DNA from: G965212025 sp965212025
Lineage (GTDB): Bacteria > Pseudomonadota > Gammaproteobacteria > Poriferisulfidales > Oxydemutatoraceae
Assembly (NCBI GenBank): GCA_965212025.1
Contig: OZ243039.1
Location: 124,001 to 188,000, forward strand
Length of the DNA stretch: 64,000 nucleotides
Direction: 5' to 3'
The notes under the pieces are model-generated. The model saw nothing but the letters and a program-made list of their open reading frames with translations, had not been told where the DNA came from and did not search any database. This document shows, in pieces, positions 1-9,074 of the stretch. Every line of letters begins with the position of its first letter. The first letter of the stretch is position 1. The position numbers and the translations under genes were made by a program.

Positions 1-228
1 GTCCCCGCAAAACGTGCCCCAAGACAAGCTTCCAGCGCGGCGAGCACCGCACCGTCCGCCACCCTATCTTGAACCACAAATATGCACAGTCAACATGTCT
101 CGCACCTGGATACATTGTAGAATAACCTGCCCTTGAAATTCCTCCTGCAGCTTTTCTACCTGGATGTGCAGGATCTTCGCTCAAAATAAGTCATGCCCAG
201 GGGAATCGCTTATTGGAGACTTCGGGGC
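1..228. other. No supportable gene upstream of rpmF
   Basis: No convincing gene is seen here. yceD, the usual upstream partner of rpmF, is not present on the plus strand. A short open minus-strand stretch runs off the left edge from about position 77, but it is too short (about 25 codons) to identify and could be chance. Confidence 0.5.
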
Positions 229-266
229 TTGACAGGACTTTCACCAACGAACACGAAATCTGGAGG
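229..266 (+). promoter_or_regulatory. Possible promoter and ribosome binding site of rpmF
   Basis: A perfect TTGACA hexamer is at 229-234. There is only a weak -10-like stretch about 17 bases downstream, near 252-257. A strong GGAGG ribosome binding site at 262-266 lies five bases before the rpmF start codon. The binding site is clear; the promoter is tentative because the -10 element is poor. Confidence 0.4.
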
Positions 267-271
267 CAACT

Positions 272-475
272 ATGGCAGTTCAGAAAAGCAAAAAGAGCCG
301 CTCCCGGCGAGGCATGCGCCGCGCGCATGATGCACTGAGCCATCCCACCTTATCTGAAGACCAAACCACTGGAGTGCGCCACCTGCGGCACCATATCGGA
401 GCAGATGGTTTTTATCGGGGGAAAGAAATCATTCCCGCCCCGGTAGATGAAGAGAGTGAGGAAGACGAGGAATAA
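272..475 (+). CDS. rpmF: 50S ribosomal protein L32
   Basis: Small basic protein of the large ribosomal subunit. The N-terminal half is typical of bacterial L32: an AVQ start, the block SRRGMRRAHDAL, then a LRHHI..DGFYRGK motif. The 67-residue length exceeds the roughly 57 residues of the E. coli protein because of an acidic C-terminal tail rich in Glu and Asp after the IIPAP segment. The ATG at 272 follows a GGAGG site. It is followed by plsX and fabH, the conserved order linking ribosome and fatty-acid synthesis genes. The missing piece is yceD upstream. Confidence 0.97.
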   Translation: MAVQKSKKSRSRRGMRRAHDALSHPTLSEDQTTGVRHLRHHIGADGFYRGKEIIPAPVDEESEEDEE

Positions 476-542
476 TCGGCGGTGAGTTGCTTCGCATCAG
501 GAAATCACGGCGAAACAGCTTTGGCCACAGGCCTTTGACCGC

Positions 543-1553
543 GTGCCGCCAACCATAGCCATTGACGCAATGGGAGGTGATCTCGGCATTGAGGTCACCG
601 TTCCAGCCTCTGTGAGCGCCTTGTCGGCCAACCCGACTCTGGAACTTATTCTGGTTGGTAAAGAAGAGGAACTGAAAACCGCACTTGCGCTCCACAACGC
701 TGAAAAAACACCACGTTTGCGCTGTCTGTACGCGAGTGAAACCGTTAACATGGACGACAATATGACAGTCGCCTTGCGCGTGAAAAAGCAATCTTCAATG
801 CGCAAATGCATTGAATTGGTCAAAAACAAAGAAGCCTGCGCGTGTGTGAGCTCAGGAAATACCGGTGCTCTGTTGGCAATATCCCGCTACGTGTTGCGCA
901 CGCTCACTGGCATCGATCGACCAGCCATCGTAACCACCCTGCCAAACCAGCGGGGTAAAACCTATATGCTTGATTTGGGAGCCAATATAGATTGTAAAGC
1001 CGAGAACCTTTTTCAATTCGCCGTCATGGGTTCGGTTCTGTGCGCTTCGGTGGACCATAAGCCAAAACCGAGTGTGGGCTTGTTGAACGTGGGAAAGGAA
1101 GCGATCAAAGGAAGCGACCGGGTGAAACAAGCAGATCAGCAACTGCGCGAAACCTCACTGAATTACATTGGCTTTGTCGAGGGCACACAAATTTTTGACG
1201 GCTCCGTGGACGTGGTGGTGACAGACGGCTTTACCGGAAACGTGTCTTTGAAAAGCGCCGAGGGCGTAGGAAACTTGATTCTTTCCGAAATTTCCCGGAT
1301 TCTGAACAGGAACTGGCGGACAAAATTGCTTGGCATGGGCACACGCAGCCTACTCAGATCCATTAAAGATTCCCTGGATCCCCGTGGCTACAACGGTGCC
1401 AGTCTGCTCGGCTTGCAGGGTATCGTCATCAAAAGCCACGGCAACGCAGATGCATACGCCTTTGAAAAAGCCATTGACACTGCTTATGCCCAGTTCGAAG
1501 CTCGCACCCCGAGCCTGATTGACGAAAGGCTCGAGACCATCCTTTCCAGATAA
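543..1553 (+). CDS. plsX: Phosphate acyltransferase PlsX
   Basis: Cytoplasmic or peripheral-membrane enzyme that converts acyl-ACP and phosphate to acyl-phosphate, the acyl donor for the first step of phosphatidate synthesis by PlsY. The 336-residue length fits the family. The N-terminal IAIDAMGGD motif and the VVTDGFTGNV segment around residue 220 are characteristic, as is the C-terminal stretch of Gly and Asn residues around GYNGASLLG. The start is a GTG at 543; no strong ribosome binding site is visible. It lies between rpmF and fabH, with the fabH ATG two bases after its stop codon, so the two are surely co-transcribed. Confidence 0.97.
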   Translation: MPPTIAIDAMGGDLGIEVTVPASVSALSANPTLELILVGKEEELKTALALHNAEKTPRLRCLYASETVNMDDNMTVALRVKKQSSMRKCIELVKNKEACACVSSGNTGALLAISRYVLRTLTGIDRPAIVTTLPNQRGKTYMLDLGANIDCKAENLFQFAVMGSVLCASVDHKPKPSVGLLNVGKEAIKGSDRVKQADQQLRETSLNYIGFVEGTQIFDGSVDVVVTDGFTGNVSLKSAEGVGNLILSEISRILNRNWRTKLLGMGTRSLLRSIKDSLDPRGYNGASLLGLQGIVIKSHGNADAYAFEKAIDTAYAQFEARTPSLIDERLETILSR

Positions 1554-1555
1554 AC

Positions 1556-2506
1556 ATGACGTACGCACGCATTGCTGGCACTGGCTCCTACTTGCCGAAA
1601 AAAACCGTAAGCAATGCGGATCTGGAAAAAATATTGGATACCAGCGACAAATGGATACTCTCCCGGTCGGGCATCGCCAACCGGCATATCGCTGCCCCTG
1701 ACGAAACTTGCCACCAGCTGGCAAAGCAGGCTGCGCTAGCGGCTTTTGAAGCTTCCGGCAGCCGTGAAGTTGATTTGATCATTGTTGCGACCACGACCCC
1801 GGACAAGTATTTCCCCAGTACGGCTTGCCTGCTACAAAAAGCGTTGGGGATTGCTGACTGCCCGGCTTTCGACGTACAGGCGGTCTGCACAGGATTTATT
1901 TACGCACTGGATATCGCAAACCGCTTTATCAAAACGAAAGGTGCCACGCGCGCGCTAGTGGTAGGTTCCGAGGTCATGTCCCGCATCGTGAACTGGAATG
2001 ACCGCACAACCGGCATATTATTCGGGGATGGTGCCGGCGCTGTCATACTCGAGGTCAGTGACCATCCGGGTATTTATTCAACACACCTTCACGCAGACGG
2101 CAACCATGAACATCTTTTGCACGTCCCACGCGGCCCCGGTGGAGATCCGGAAGCGAGCCCCTATATTGAGATGCAAGGCAAGGAGGTATTCAAAATGGCG
2201 GTCCAATCGCTGGAAAAAATTGTCGACGAAACCTTGCAGGCCAACGGATTCCAACAGTCCGATATAGACTGGCTGGTTCCACACCAGGCCAATAAGCGCA
2301 TCATAGAAGCTACGGCGAGGAAGCTGAAATTGCCCATGGACAAAGTCGTGTCCACGATTGCCGAACATGGCAACACTTCCGCTGCATCGGTTCCTTTGGC
2401 TCTGGACACCGCGGTTCGCGATGGACGGATCCAACGTGGTGAGCATCTGATGATGGAAGCTTTTGGCGGCGGCTTTACCTGGGGATCCGCGCTACTGAAA
2501 TATTGA
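1556..2506 (+). CDS. fabH: 3-oxoacyl-ACP synthase III (FabH)
   Basis: Initiating condensing enzyme of type II fatty-acid synthesis, joining acetyl-CoA and malonyl-ACP. All three catalytic residues are visible at the expected places: Cys111 in QAVCTGF, His243 in VPHQANKR and Asn273 in EHGNTSAAS. The length of 316 residues matches the family. The ATG at 1556 is tightly coupled to plsX. The stop overlaps a possible TTG start of uvrC, but a better uvrC start lies about 110 bases downstream. Confidence 0.98.
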   Translation: MTYARIAGTGSYLPKKTVSNADLEKILDTSDKWILSRSGIANRHIAAPDETCHQLAKQAALAAFEASGSREVDLIIVATTTPDKYFPSTACLLQKALGIADCPAFDVQAVCTGFIYALDIANRFIKTKGATRALVVGSEVMSRIVNWNDRTTGILFGDGAGAVILEVSDHPGIYSTHLHADGNHEHLLHVPRGPGGDPEASPYIEMQGKEVFKMAVQSLEKIVDETLQANGFQQSDIDWLVPHQANKRIIEATARKLKLPMDKVVSTIAEHGNTSAASVPLALDTAVRDGRIQRGEHLMMEAFGGGFTWGSALLKY

Positions 2507-2613
2507 CAACAGCGATAGGCTTTCTGCACAGACACGAACCGGAAACCTGTGTTTTCGTGACCGGAACAGGGGTTCCCAAAACAGCATCAAAGATTGAGAC
2601 AACGGAGCACAGG

Positions 2614-4476
2614 ATGCAGGGAAAAGACACCGACACGCTGAAGTGTGCGAAGGTCGACGCGGGGCAATTTGATGCCACCAGCTTTTTGCGTGGACTGACC
2701 AACAAACCAGGGGTTTATTGCATGCTGGACAACTCGCGCAACACCCTTTACGTAGGCAAGGCAAAAAATCTGAAAAAGCGCGTCTCCTCCTACTTCAGAC
2801 AACAGGAGGATCGCCCACGCGTCACCATGATCAGGAGCCGGCTCGCGACGATCGAGGTCACGGTTACAGAAACAGAAGGGGATGCTCTGATGCTGGAATG
2901 TAATCTCATCAAAAAGCTGAGACCGCGCTACAACGTGGTTTTGCGAGACGACAAAAGCTATCCTTACATCCGGATCACCACACAAAACGAATTTCCACGC
3001 GTTTCGTTTTACCGAGGCTCCCGAAAGATACCGGGACAGTTTTTCGGCCCCTACCCAAGCTCTCAGGCAGTGCGCGAAACCCTGAACCTGATGTACAAGG
3101 TTTTTCGCCTGCGGCAATGTGACACTTCGGTTTTTAAATCGCGGTCGCGTCCCTGTCTGCAGTACCAAATCCGGCGTTGCAGCGCCCCTTGCGTCGGGTT
3201 GATTCCAAAAAACGAATACCAAAGCGACTTGCAAAACGCGATGGACTTCCTGTCCGGGAACAACCGGCGTCTAATAGAACAGCTGGTGGAGAAAATGGAC
3301 GAGTCAGCGGCACAGTTACATTTTGAAGAAGCCGCTAAAGTCCGCAACCAGATTGAAATGTTGCGCGTGGTTTCCGAGCAACGTGGCCTGCGTTCGCAAT
3401 CTGAAAACCTGGACATCATCGCGACGCAGAGCAACGGCGGACTTTCCTGCGTCCAGGTCTTTAAGGTCAGAGGAGGACTGAATATTGGCAACCGCACGTA
3501 TTTCCCAACCATACCCGAAGGCGGGGTTCGCGACGAAGTGGTGATGAAGGCTTTTATCAGCCAGCACTATCTAGTCCAGAAAATACCACGCGAATTGGTG
3601 CTCAATCTTCAGCCAGAAGACTCGGAGGGATTGAAAGCCATGGTTGAAAAAACCGCAAAGCACAAAGTGCGCTTTTCAACCGGGGTACGCGGCGAAAAGC
3701 GAAAGTGGCTGCAACTGGCGTGCAAAAACGCCGAATGCGCCTTACAGGCACATCTGCTGACTCGTGAGAACCTTTACAGGCAGCGTGTTGAGCTGCAAAA
3801 AGCCCTGGCCATGCATGGCGAGCCACGACGCATCGAATGCTTTGACGTCAGCCATACCATGGGCAAAGAAACGGTTGCGTCCTGCGTTGTGTGGAACAAA
3901 GAAGGTTCGGATCGCCAGTCCTACCGGCGTTTCAACATTAAAGACATCACGCCAGGGGACGATTACGCCGCCATAACGCAAGCTCTGACCCGACACTACA
4001 AAAGATTGTCGAAAAGCCCACAGCAGCTTCCTTGCCTGCTCATTATCGACGGCGGCAAGGGACAATTGAGGTGCGCTCGTGAAGTGCTGGAAAGCCTGAA
4101 CTTGTCTGGCATTCGCATTCTAGGTGTCGCCAAAGGGCCAGGGCGCAAACCAGGCCTGGAAACGCTGTACACCTTCACGGATGACGGTACGATACGCTCA
4201 GTTCCGCTTCCCCTTTCTGTGCTCCACCTTGTCCTGAGGATCCGGGATGAAGCGCATCGCTTCGCCATTACCGGGCACCGCCACCGCATGATGCACAAAC
4301 GTAAAGAATCCCCCCTGGAATCCGTCCACGGCTTGGGGCCGAAACGACGACAGATGCTGATCAAACACTTTGGCGGCTTGCGTGGGCTGTGTCGCGCAAG
4401 TGTCCAAGAGATCCGCACGGTAAAAGGGATTGGCACCCAACTGGCGAACACAATCAAAACCGTGCTTCAGGATTAA
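2614..4476 (+). CDS. uvrC: Excinuclease ABC subunit C
   Basis: Nuclease subunit of UvrABC nucleotide excision repair; it makes both incisions around a lesion. The N-terminus carries a GIY-YIG domain (GVYCMLD...LYVGKAKNL). A UVR motif lies near the middle (LHFEEAAKVRNQIEML), then the RNase-H-like endonuclease domain with ECFDVSHTMG and LLIIDGGKGQL, and a C-terminal helix-hairpin-helix pair. I chose ATG 2614 (620 residues, close to E. coli 610) because GGAG at 2604-2607 is well spaced. The frame is open back to a TTG at 2503 overlapping the fabH stop, but those 37 residues do not look like UvrC. pgsA follows immediately, the classic proteobacterial order. Confidence 0.96.
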   Translation: MQGKDTDTLKCAKVDAGQFDATSFLRGLTNKPGVYCMLDNSRNTLYVGKAKNLKKRVSSYFRQQEDRPRVTMIRSRLATIEVTVTETEGDALMLECNLIKKLRPRYNVVLRDDKSYPYIRITTQNEFPRVSFYRGSRKIPGQFFGPYPSSQAVRETLNLMYKVFRLRQCDTSVFKSRSRPCLQYQIRRCSAPCVGLIPKNEYQSDLQNAMDFLSGNNRRLIEQLVEKMDESAAQLHFEEAAKVRNQIEMLRVVSEQRGLRSQSENLDIIATQSNGGLSCVQVFKVRGGLNIGNRTYFPTIPEGGVRDEVVMKAFISQHYLVQKIPRELVLNLQPEDSEGLKAMVEKTAKHKVRFSTGVRGEKRKWLQLACKNAECALQAHLLTRENLYRQRVELQKALAMHGEPRRIECFDVSHTMGKETVASCVVWNKEGSDRQSYRRFNIKDITPGDDYAAITQALTRHYKRLSKSPQQLPCLLIIDGGKGQLRCAREVLESLNLSGIRILGVAKGPGRKPGLETLYTFTDDGTIRSVPLPLSVLHLVLRIRDEAHRFAITGHRHRMMHKRKESPLESVHGLGPKRRQMLIKHFGGLRGLCRASVQEIRTVKGIGTQLANTIKTVLQD

Positions 4477-5043
4477 ATGGCGGGCTTTACCATAAACCTT
4501 CCCAACCTGCTGACTTTGGCAAGGATATTCTCTGCCCCGCTCGTATGCCTGTTCTTTTTGCTACAGGTTTCCTGGGGGCGGTCGGCGGCGGCGCTGGTTT
4601 TTCTGTTTGCCGCGTTGACTGACGTACTGGATGGCTGGATTGCGAGGCGTTATGGGAAGTCAACACGTTTTGGTGCTTTTCTTGACCCTGTCGCAGACAA
4701 GTTGATCGTAACGGTCACGCTGGTTTTGATCGTTGGACACAACTCAGACCTGCTGACCACTCTTGCCGCGATGGTCATTGTCGGACGTGAAATTGTGGTT
4801 TCAGCGTTGCGCGAATGGATGGCCGAGCTGGGGAAGCAGGGAGTGCTTGCCAGTTCACACCTCGCAAAAGTCAAGACGGTCGCTCAAATGACCGCCATTA
4901 CCTTATTGCTTTATCAGGAGTCGCTGCTTGGCATGTCTACGCTGGATATCGGAAAAGCCATGCTGCTGGTTGCCGCAGCATTGACGTTGTGGTCGATGTT
5001 TTCGTACTTGTTGCGGGTATGGAAATGGGGGAAGACTGCCTGA
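4477..5043 (+). CDS. pgsA: CDP-diacylglycerol--glycerol-3-phosphate 3-phosphatidyltransferase
   Basis: Integral membrane enzyme making phosphatidylglycerol phosphate, the committed step to phosphatidylglycerol and cardiolipin. The full CDP-alcohol phosphotransferase signature is present: D49, D52-G53, A56-R57, G66, D70 and D74. Several hydrophobic segments follow. The length of 188 residues is normal. The ATG directly abuts the uvrC stop, so translation is probably coupled. A tRNA-Gly gene lies just downstream in the opposite orientation; in E. coli the same tRNA follows pgsA on the same strand. Confidence 0.97.
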   Translation: MAGFTINLPNLLTLARIFSAPLVCLFFLLQVSWGRSAAALVFLFAALTDVLDGWIARRYGKSTRFGAFLDPVADKLIVTVTLVLIVGHNSDLLTTLAAMVIVGREIVVSALREWMAELGKQGVLASSHLAKVKTVAQMTAITLLLYQESLLGMSTLDIGKAMLLVAAALTLWSMFSYLLRVWKWGKTA

Positions 5044-5128
5044 CACTCGCTTCCTGACGGAAAGTGTTTCGCCTGACGTGGCAGCAATACTGCTGAAACC
5101 CGGAACCAGCCAAAAGAAGTGGCTGTAC

Positions 5129-5203
5129 TGGAGCGGGAAACGGGATTCGAACCCGCGACCCCAACCTTGGCAAGGTTGTGCTCTACCCCTGAGCTACTCC
5201 CGC
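5129..5203 (-). tRNA. tRNA-Gly(GCC)
   Basis: On the minus strand the sequence folds as a cloverleaf. It begins GCGGGAGTAGCTCAG, the anticodon stem-loop carries GCC, the T arm contains GGTTCGAATCC, and the gene ends in an encoded CCA at 5129-5131. The acceptor stem GCGGGA pairs with TCCCGC. It is convergent with pgsA. Confidence 0.97.
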
Positions 5204-5526
5204 GTCGCGTCAAAATTCTATCCCCTGGCATCTCCTTGTCAATGCTTTGGGAACAAGACCGGCTGAAAACACACAAGGTGTCTCATCGGCGCTGCGCCAA
5301 CTTCAAGAACGCTTCGGGACACCCGAAAACGTATATTCAGCACCCGTCAAAGGCAGGTTCCGGAGAGAAGCCTCAAAGTCATGTTTCTGCTATTATCCGG
5401 AAATATGCACTCGGTATTTTCTTGTCCCAAGCGTTGCTTTTGTGGCTCTCGGAACGATAAAGCACACACCGTAGTGCTCGGTTTCATGCCTACGCTTTGA
5501 AAAATTCGAAGCAGATCCAGCGAGTA
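5204..5526. other. Intergenic region upstream of hemX
   Basis: About 320 bases separate tRNA-Gly from the hemX start. hemC and hemD, which normally precede hemX, are not here. The promoters of the tRNA and of hemX must both lie in this stretch, but I could not pick out convincing hexamers. No ORF here looks real. Confidence 0.5.
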
Positions 5527-6738
5527 ATGGTGACCAAAAAAGACGCCGAGCCTGAAAAAACGCCTGCTTCGCCGAGCCGCGAAGCAAGCAAAGCGGCACC
5601 CCCCCCAAGCGTTCAGAAAGACGTTCAGAAGAGCGTTAAGAAGCGCTCCAAGTGGCGGCGCTTTCTCCTCTTTGTCTTCTTGCTTACCATAGTGTTAACA
5701 GCCTTGGCAGCATGGGTTGGCTATCCCGCATTCCGCAACACAATCAACACATGGACGGCTTTGTTTGAGAGAGACCATCAGGCCATGACTACCGTTTCCG
5801 ACAGCCTGGCGCAGCAGCAAAAGCGTCTGGATGCTCTGGAACGGAACCTTTCGGAAACAAGGAAACTCACGACCGCCAACGCTGAAGAGATGCGAGCCAT
5901 CAATGAAGAATCGGTGCAGCAACTTGACCGAAGCAGTGTGCTGGACGCACGCCTGGAAAGGCTGAAAACCAGAATTGAGCGGCTGGGAAGAAAAACCGCG
6001 GTGCTGGCTGATCTGGAGCACCATGTCAATAATCTGGAAGCGCAAATTTCCTCATTGCATGAGCAAATCACTCTCTCCACGCGTAGCCCGGCAGGGCAAC
6101 TGTTTTTACTGAACGAGACACTCCACTACCTGGACGGGATTCCCCGAGGCGATAGCGGGCAAGGGGTCGCAAATGGGGCTTTGCACACTGCCATTTCACT
6201 GCTTGACAAGCTGGCTCCCTCGTTGACTTCCAGCCCGGCAAAATCCCTGGGTGCTGAAATAAACGGCCTGCTAAATGAGCAGGATCGGGATATTGCCACC
6301 GCGCTGCAACAACTGGATGCCGTACTGAAAAACGGCCTGGCGCAAAATGCACACGACCAAGACAACAGCGCCGAACCCACGAGCGAAGAACAGAATAATT
6401 TCTGGCAGAGATTCCAACAGACTCTGTCTGAAACAGTCGGGACACTCGTTAGCGTCAAACGGCTCTCTGGAAACCAGCAGCAGCTGAGCGGCGTGACTGT
6501 AAATTCCCTGTTATTGGCACGTACGGCCTTGCTGGCTGGAGACCTGACTCTGTGGCAGCATGGGCTTGACAACGCGCTGCTTTCACTGAAATCTGCAGGG
6601 ATGGAGCAAACGGAAGCTTATGCAAGCCTGACGCATACTCGAAACATTTCCCTCGTTGCCGATCTGGCGAGAGTGGATCGTATTTACGCGCTGGTTCAGA
6701 TTCTTCGCAACAATCTTCAAAACGGGCGTTCCATTTAA
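5527..6738 (+). CDS. hemX: HemX-like membrane protein
   Basis: Member of the HemX family, often mislabelled uroporphyrinogen-III C-methyltransferase; no methyltransferase domain is visible. The N-terminus is charged and rich in Pro and Lys. One transmembrane helix follows (FLLFVFLLTIVLTALAAW), then a long coiled coil of about 130 residues facing the periplasm. The helical C-terminal domain contains the QLFLLNETLHYLDG segment typical of the family. ATG 5527 gives 403 residues; an in-frame TTG at 5497 would add ten. It is followed 15 bases later by hemY, its usual partner, but hemC-hemD are missing upstream. Its molecular role is unproven; a link to the heme pathway is inferred from gene order in relatives. 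Confidence 0.88.
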   Translation: MVTKKDAEPEKTPASPSREASKAAPPPSVQKDVQKSVKKRSKWRRFLLFVFLLTIVLTALAAWVGYPAFRNTINTWTALFERDHQAMTTVSDSLAQQQKRLDALERNLSETRKLTTANAEEMRAINEESVQQLDRSSVLDARLERLKTRIERLGRKTAVLADLEHHVNNLEAQISSLHEQITLSTRSPAGQLFLLNETLHYLDGIPRGDSGQGVANGALHTAISLLDKLAPSLTSSPAKSLGAEINGLLNEQDRDIATALQQLDAVLKNGLAQNAHDQDNSAEPTSEEQNNFWQRFQQTLSETVGTLVSVKRLSGNQQQLSGVTVNSLLLARTALLAGDLTLWQHGLDNALLSLKSAGMEQTEAYASLTHTRNISLVADLARVDRIYALVQILRNNLQNGRSI

Positions 6739-6753
6739 CCGCGAGAAGACAAC

Positions 6754-7911
6754 ATGAAAAGACTTATTGTGTTTTTATCCATTCTCCTTTTGGCAGCACT
6801 GCTTTTCGCCATCAGCCTGCTCGGCAATGACGTAGGCTCAGCAACCATTACCGTGGGAGACCTCCTGGTCACCATGGAAATTTCGACCGCTTTACTGCTT
6901 TTGTTTGGTCTTTTCCTGGTGTTTTATGCCGCCCTCACTCTCGTGAAAAAACTGACAGACATTGGTACCTTCAGGAAACGTCTGTCAAGCAAGAGACGCA
7001 CGAAAGACTTCCAGAGAGGCCTCGTGGAGTACGCCAAAGGCGTCTGGCCAAAAGCACGGGAACACTTCCATCGCGCTGCGACCGAGCCGGAATTTGCATA
7101 TCTGGCGTCCACCTACGCTGCGCGCTGCGCGTTGAAGCAAAATGACGCCAGAGGAACGCGAGCCGACCTTTGCACCGCACAAGAAGCCAATGTGGATGAA
7201 GAAATGCTGTTGCCACTGCTTCAGGCCGAACTGCATATTGCCGAGGGACAACTGGTTCTGGCAAAAAATTTCTTGCTGAACATGCTGGAGAAACAACCTC
7301 AAAATGTTCACGTGCTGGAATTACTCGTTGGACTTTGCGCTCGCCTTGGCGCCTGGCTGGAACTGGAGCCCTTGCTGCCACGCGTACAGTCGCTCTTTCG
7401 CAACCAGCCAGAGAAACAGTTTGAAATCGAGCTGGAAATAGGACGGGCACGGCTGGCTTCGGTTGGGAAGAACAGCACATCAGAGCGGGATTTGAATCGT
7501 ACATGGAACAGTTACAACGAAGGAGTGCGTTTTGCGCTTCAAGGTGAATATTCCGGTGCCTTGGTGTCACTGCGCCGCTATACCGAGGCGGAGCGGTTGC
7601 TCAGAAAAGCCATCGAAAAATCATGGAACCGGGAATATCTGGATCGATACGGGCGGATTGATGGAGGCGACGTGAATGAACGTTTAAAGCACGCGGAAAA
7701 GTGGCATCAGGACCGACCTGAGGATCCGGAGATACTTTTGTGTCTGGGTCGCTTGTACGTACAAAGCGAGAACTGGAACCAGGCCAGACGCCTGTTGCGG
7801 GAAAGTTTTCGCCTGTCTCCCACATTGGCAACCCACCAGGCACTGCTGTCCATTCCCGACTACTACACAGATCGGCAGGACATAGCAGGCATGCCACTCA
7901 TCGACAACTGA
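6754..7911 (+). CDS. hemY: HemY-like TPR membrane protein
   Basis: Proteobacterial HemY family protein, not the Bacillus protoporphyrinogen oxidase of the same name. Two N-terminal membrane helices span about residues 1-25 and 40-65. They are followed by tetratricopeptide-like helical repeats, including FQRGLVEYAKGVWPKAREHF and a C-terminal repeat around PEDPEILLCLGRLYVQ. The length of 385 residues is usual. ATG 6754 has a GAGAAG ribosome binding site. It forms an operon with hemX. It probably scaffolds heme-synthesis enzymes at the membrane, but that is family-level inference. Confidence 0.88.
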   Translation: MKRLIVFLSILLLAALLFAISLLGNDVGSATITVGDLLVTMEISTALLLLFGLFLVFYAALTLVKKLTDIGTFRKRLSSKRRTKDFQRGLVEYAKGVWPKAREHFHRAATEPEFAYLASTYAARCALKQNDARGTRADLCTAQEANVDEEMLLPLLQAELHIAEGQLVLAKNFLLNMLEKQPQNVHVLELLVGLCARLGAWLELEPLLPRVQSLFRNQPEKQFEIELEIGRARLASVGKNSTSERDLNRTWNSYNEGVRFALQGEYSGALVSLRRYTEAERLLRKAIEKSWNREYLDRYGRIDGGDVNERLKHAEKWHQDRPEDPEILLCLGRLYVQSENWNQARRLLRESFRLSPTLATHQALLSIPDYYTDRQDIAGMPLIDN

Positions 7912-8292
7912 CTGAACCCCGAACCCCTTACAACAATAGCCTCTCGATAAATAACGCCGCTTCACACTGAAAGAGTTCGACGGGTTTGGACAAAAGCGGC
8001 AAAGCACCATGAAAAACCACCCAAGTCTTCGCTGCATGGCTATCTCCGTCACGTTTCCAGCTGTGCGTGGCCACCTCGGCACCGGGCGGATGGGTCCGGA
8101 AGGGGATTTTCCGAACAGCCCAGCCGATGAATACGCCGGAGGAAGGAGTTACAGAAAGAATCAGGCGACGCGGCAAGCAACGGGAACACACCCTGAGCAG
8201 GTTTGCCTTTCAACTCCCCATGCTGCCACACGTGTACTCTCTCAAATGATTTTTGCCAGTAAACAAGAGCTGCTTCGGGCGGGAGCGTCAAA
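7912..8292. other. Intergenic leader before the antiporter operon
   Basis: About 380 bases with no convincing gene. Overlapping ORFs on both strands match nothing I recognise. The region must hold the promoter of the antiporter operon. It contains short stems, such as CGGAA pairing with TTCCG near 8098-8115, but I cannot match it to a known riboswitch. Confidence 0.4.
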
Positions 8293-8781
8293 TTGAAACA
8301 CTACCGGCTGCTGTTCATTTTTCTGGTTCTGTTCGCGCTGTGGGGACTGATGTCCGGTGTGCCGGATCCTGTGTTGCTGACTCTTGGAGCTGGCAGCGCC
8401 TTTCTCGTGCTGATGCTTACAGCCCGTTTTGGCATCACGGAAAAACACACACACCTTCCCGCCCTTTACCTCAGACTGCCGATTTTTTTCGGCTGGCTTG
8501 CGGGGCGTATTTTTGTTTCCAGCTTCCAGGTCGCGTTCGTCATCTTGCGCCCGCACCTGAAGATCAACCCTGTGTTTGTTCCCGTCAAAATGAAACGCAG
8601 CAGTGACTTGACGCTGACCATTCACGCGAATTCAATCACCCTGACACCCGGAACCCTAAGCGCCGATCTCACCAGTGATGGAGCCGACGTACACGTCCTG
8701 CGCCACAACCCTGACACGCAGTCAGAATTTCAGGAAATGGAAAAGAAAATACTTTTTCTGGAAGGACGCGAGCGACAATGA
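8293..8781 (+). CDS. mrpE: Cation/proton antiporter subunit MrpE
   Basis: Membrane subunit E of an Mrp (Mnh)-type multisubunit Na+/H+ antiporter; required for assembly or stability of the complex. Two N-terminal hydrophobic helices are followed by a third around FGWLAGRIFVSSFQVAFVIL. The cytoplasmic domain contains the family hallmark ANSITLTPGTLSADL. The length of 162 residues is typical. The start is a TTG at 8293 with GGGAGC upstream. Its stop overlaps the mrpF start (ATGA), showing the start of a tightly packed operon. Confidence 0.93.
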   Translation: MKHYRLLFIFLVLFALWGLMSGVPDPVLLTLGAGSAFLVLMLTARFGITEKHTHLPALYLRLPIFFGWLAGRIFVSSFQVAFVILRPHLKINPVFVPVKMKRSSDLTLTIHANSITLTPGTLSADLTSDGADVHVLRHNPDTQSEFQEMEKKILFLEGRERQ

Positions 8782-9074
8782 CCACTGCCGCACCACTCGT
8801 TATCGCTTTGGCAATGCTCCTGGTACTGGTTCGTGCCTGGCGCGGACCGAGTCTGTTTGACCGCATCCTGGCCGCCAACACTTTTGGGATACTGACAATG
8901 CTGGCGCTGGTACAGCTGGCGTTTCGTTTTGAGGAATACCCCCTGATGGACATCGCTCTGGCTTATGCACTCGTAAACTTCATCAGCCTGCTGGCTTTCG
9001 CGCGTTTTTTCGAAAGTTCCGAATTGACGGTGCCGGGCGCCGGGCAGAAAAAACGCCGGGCAAAATATGATTGA
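8778..9074 (+). CDS. mrpF: Cation/proton antiporter subunit MrpF
   Basis: Small subunit of the Mrp antiporter, 98 residues with three predicted membrane helices. The RAWRGPSLFDRILAAN motif near residue 20 and the DIALAYALVNFISLLAF stretch are diagnostic. The start codon overlaps the mrpE stop by four bases and its own end overlaps mrpG by eight. The charged C-terminal tail (KKKRRAKYD-like) is slightly longer than usual. Confidence 0.93.
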   Translation: MTTAAPLVIALAMLLVLVRAWRGPSLFDRILAANTFGILTMLALVQLAFRFEEYPLMDIALAYALVNFISLLAFARFFESSELTVPGAGQKKRRAKYD

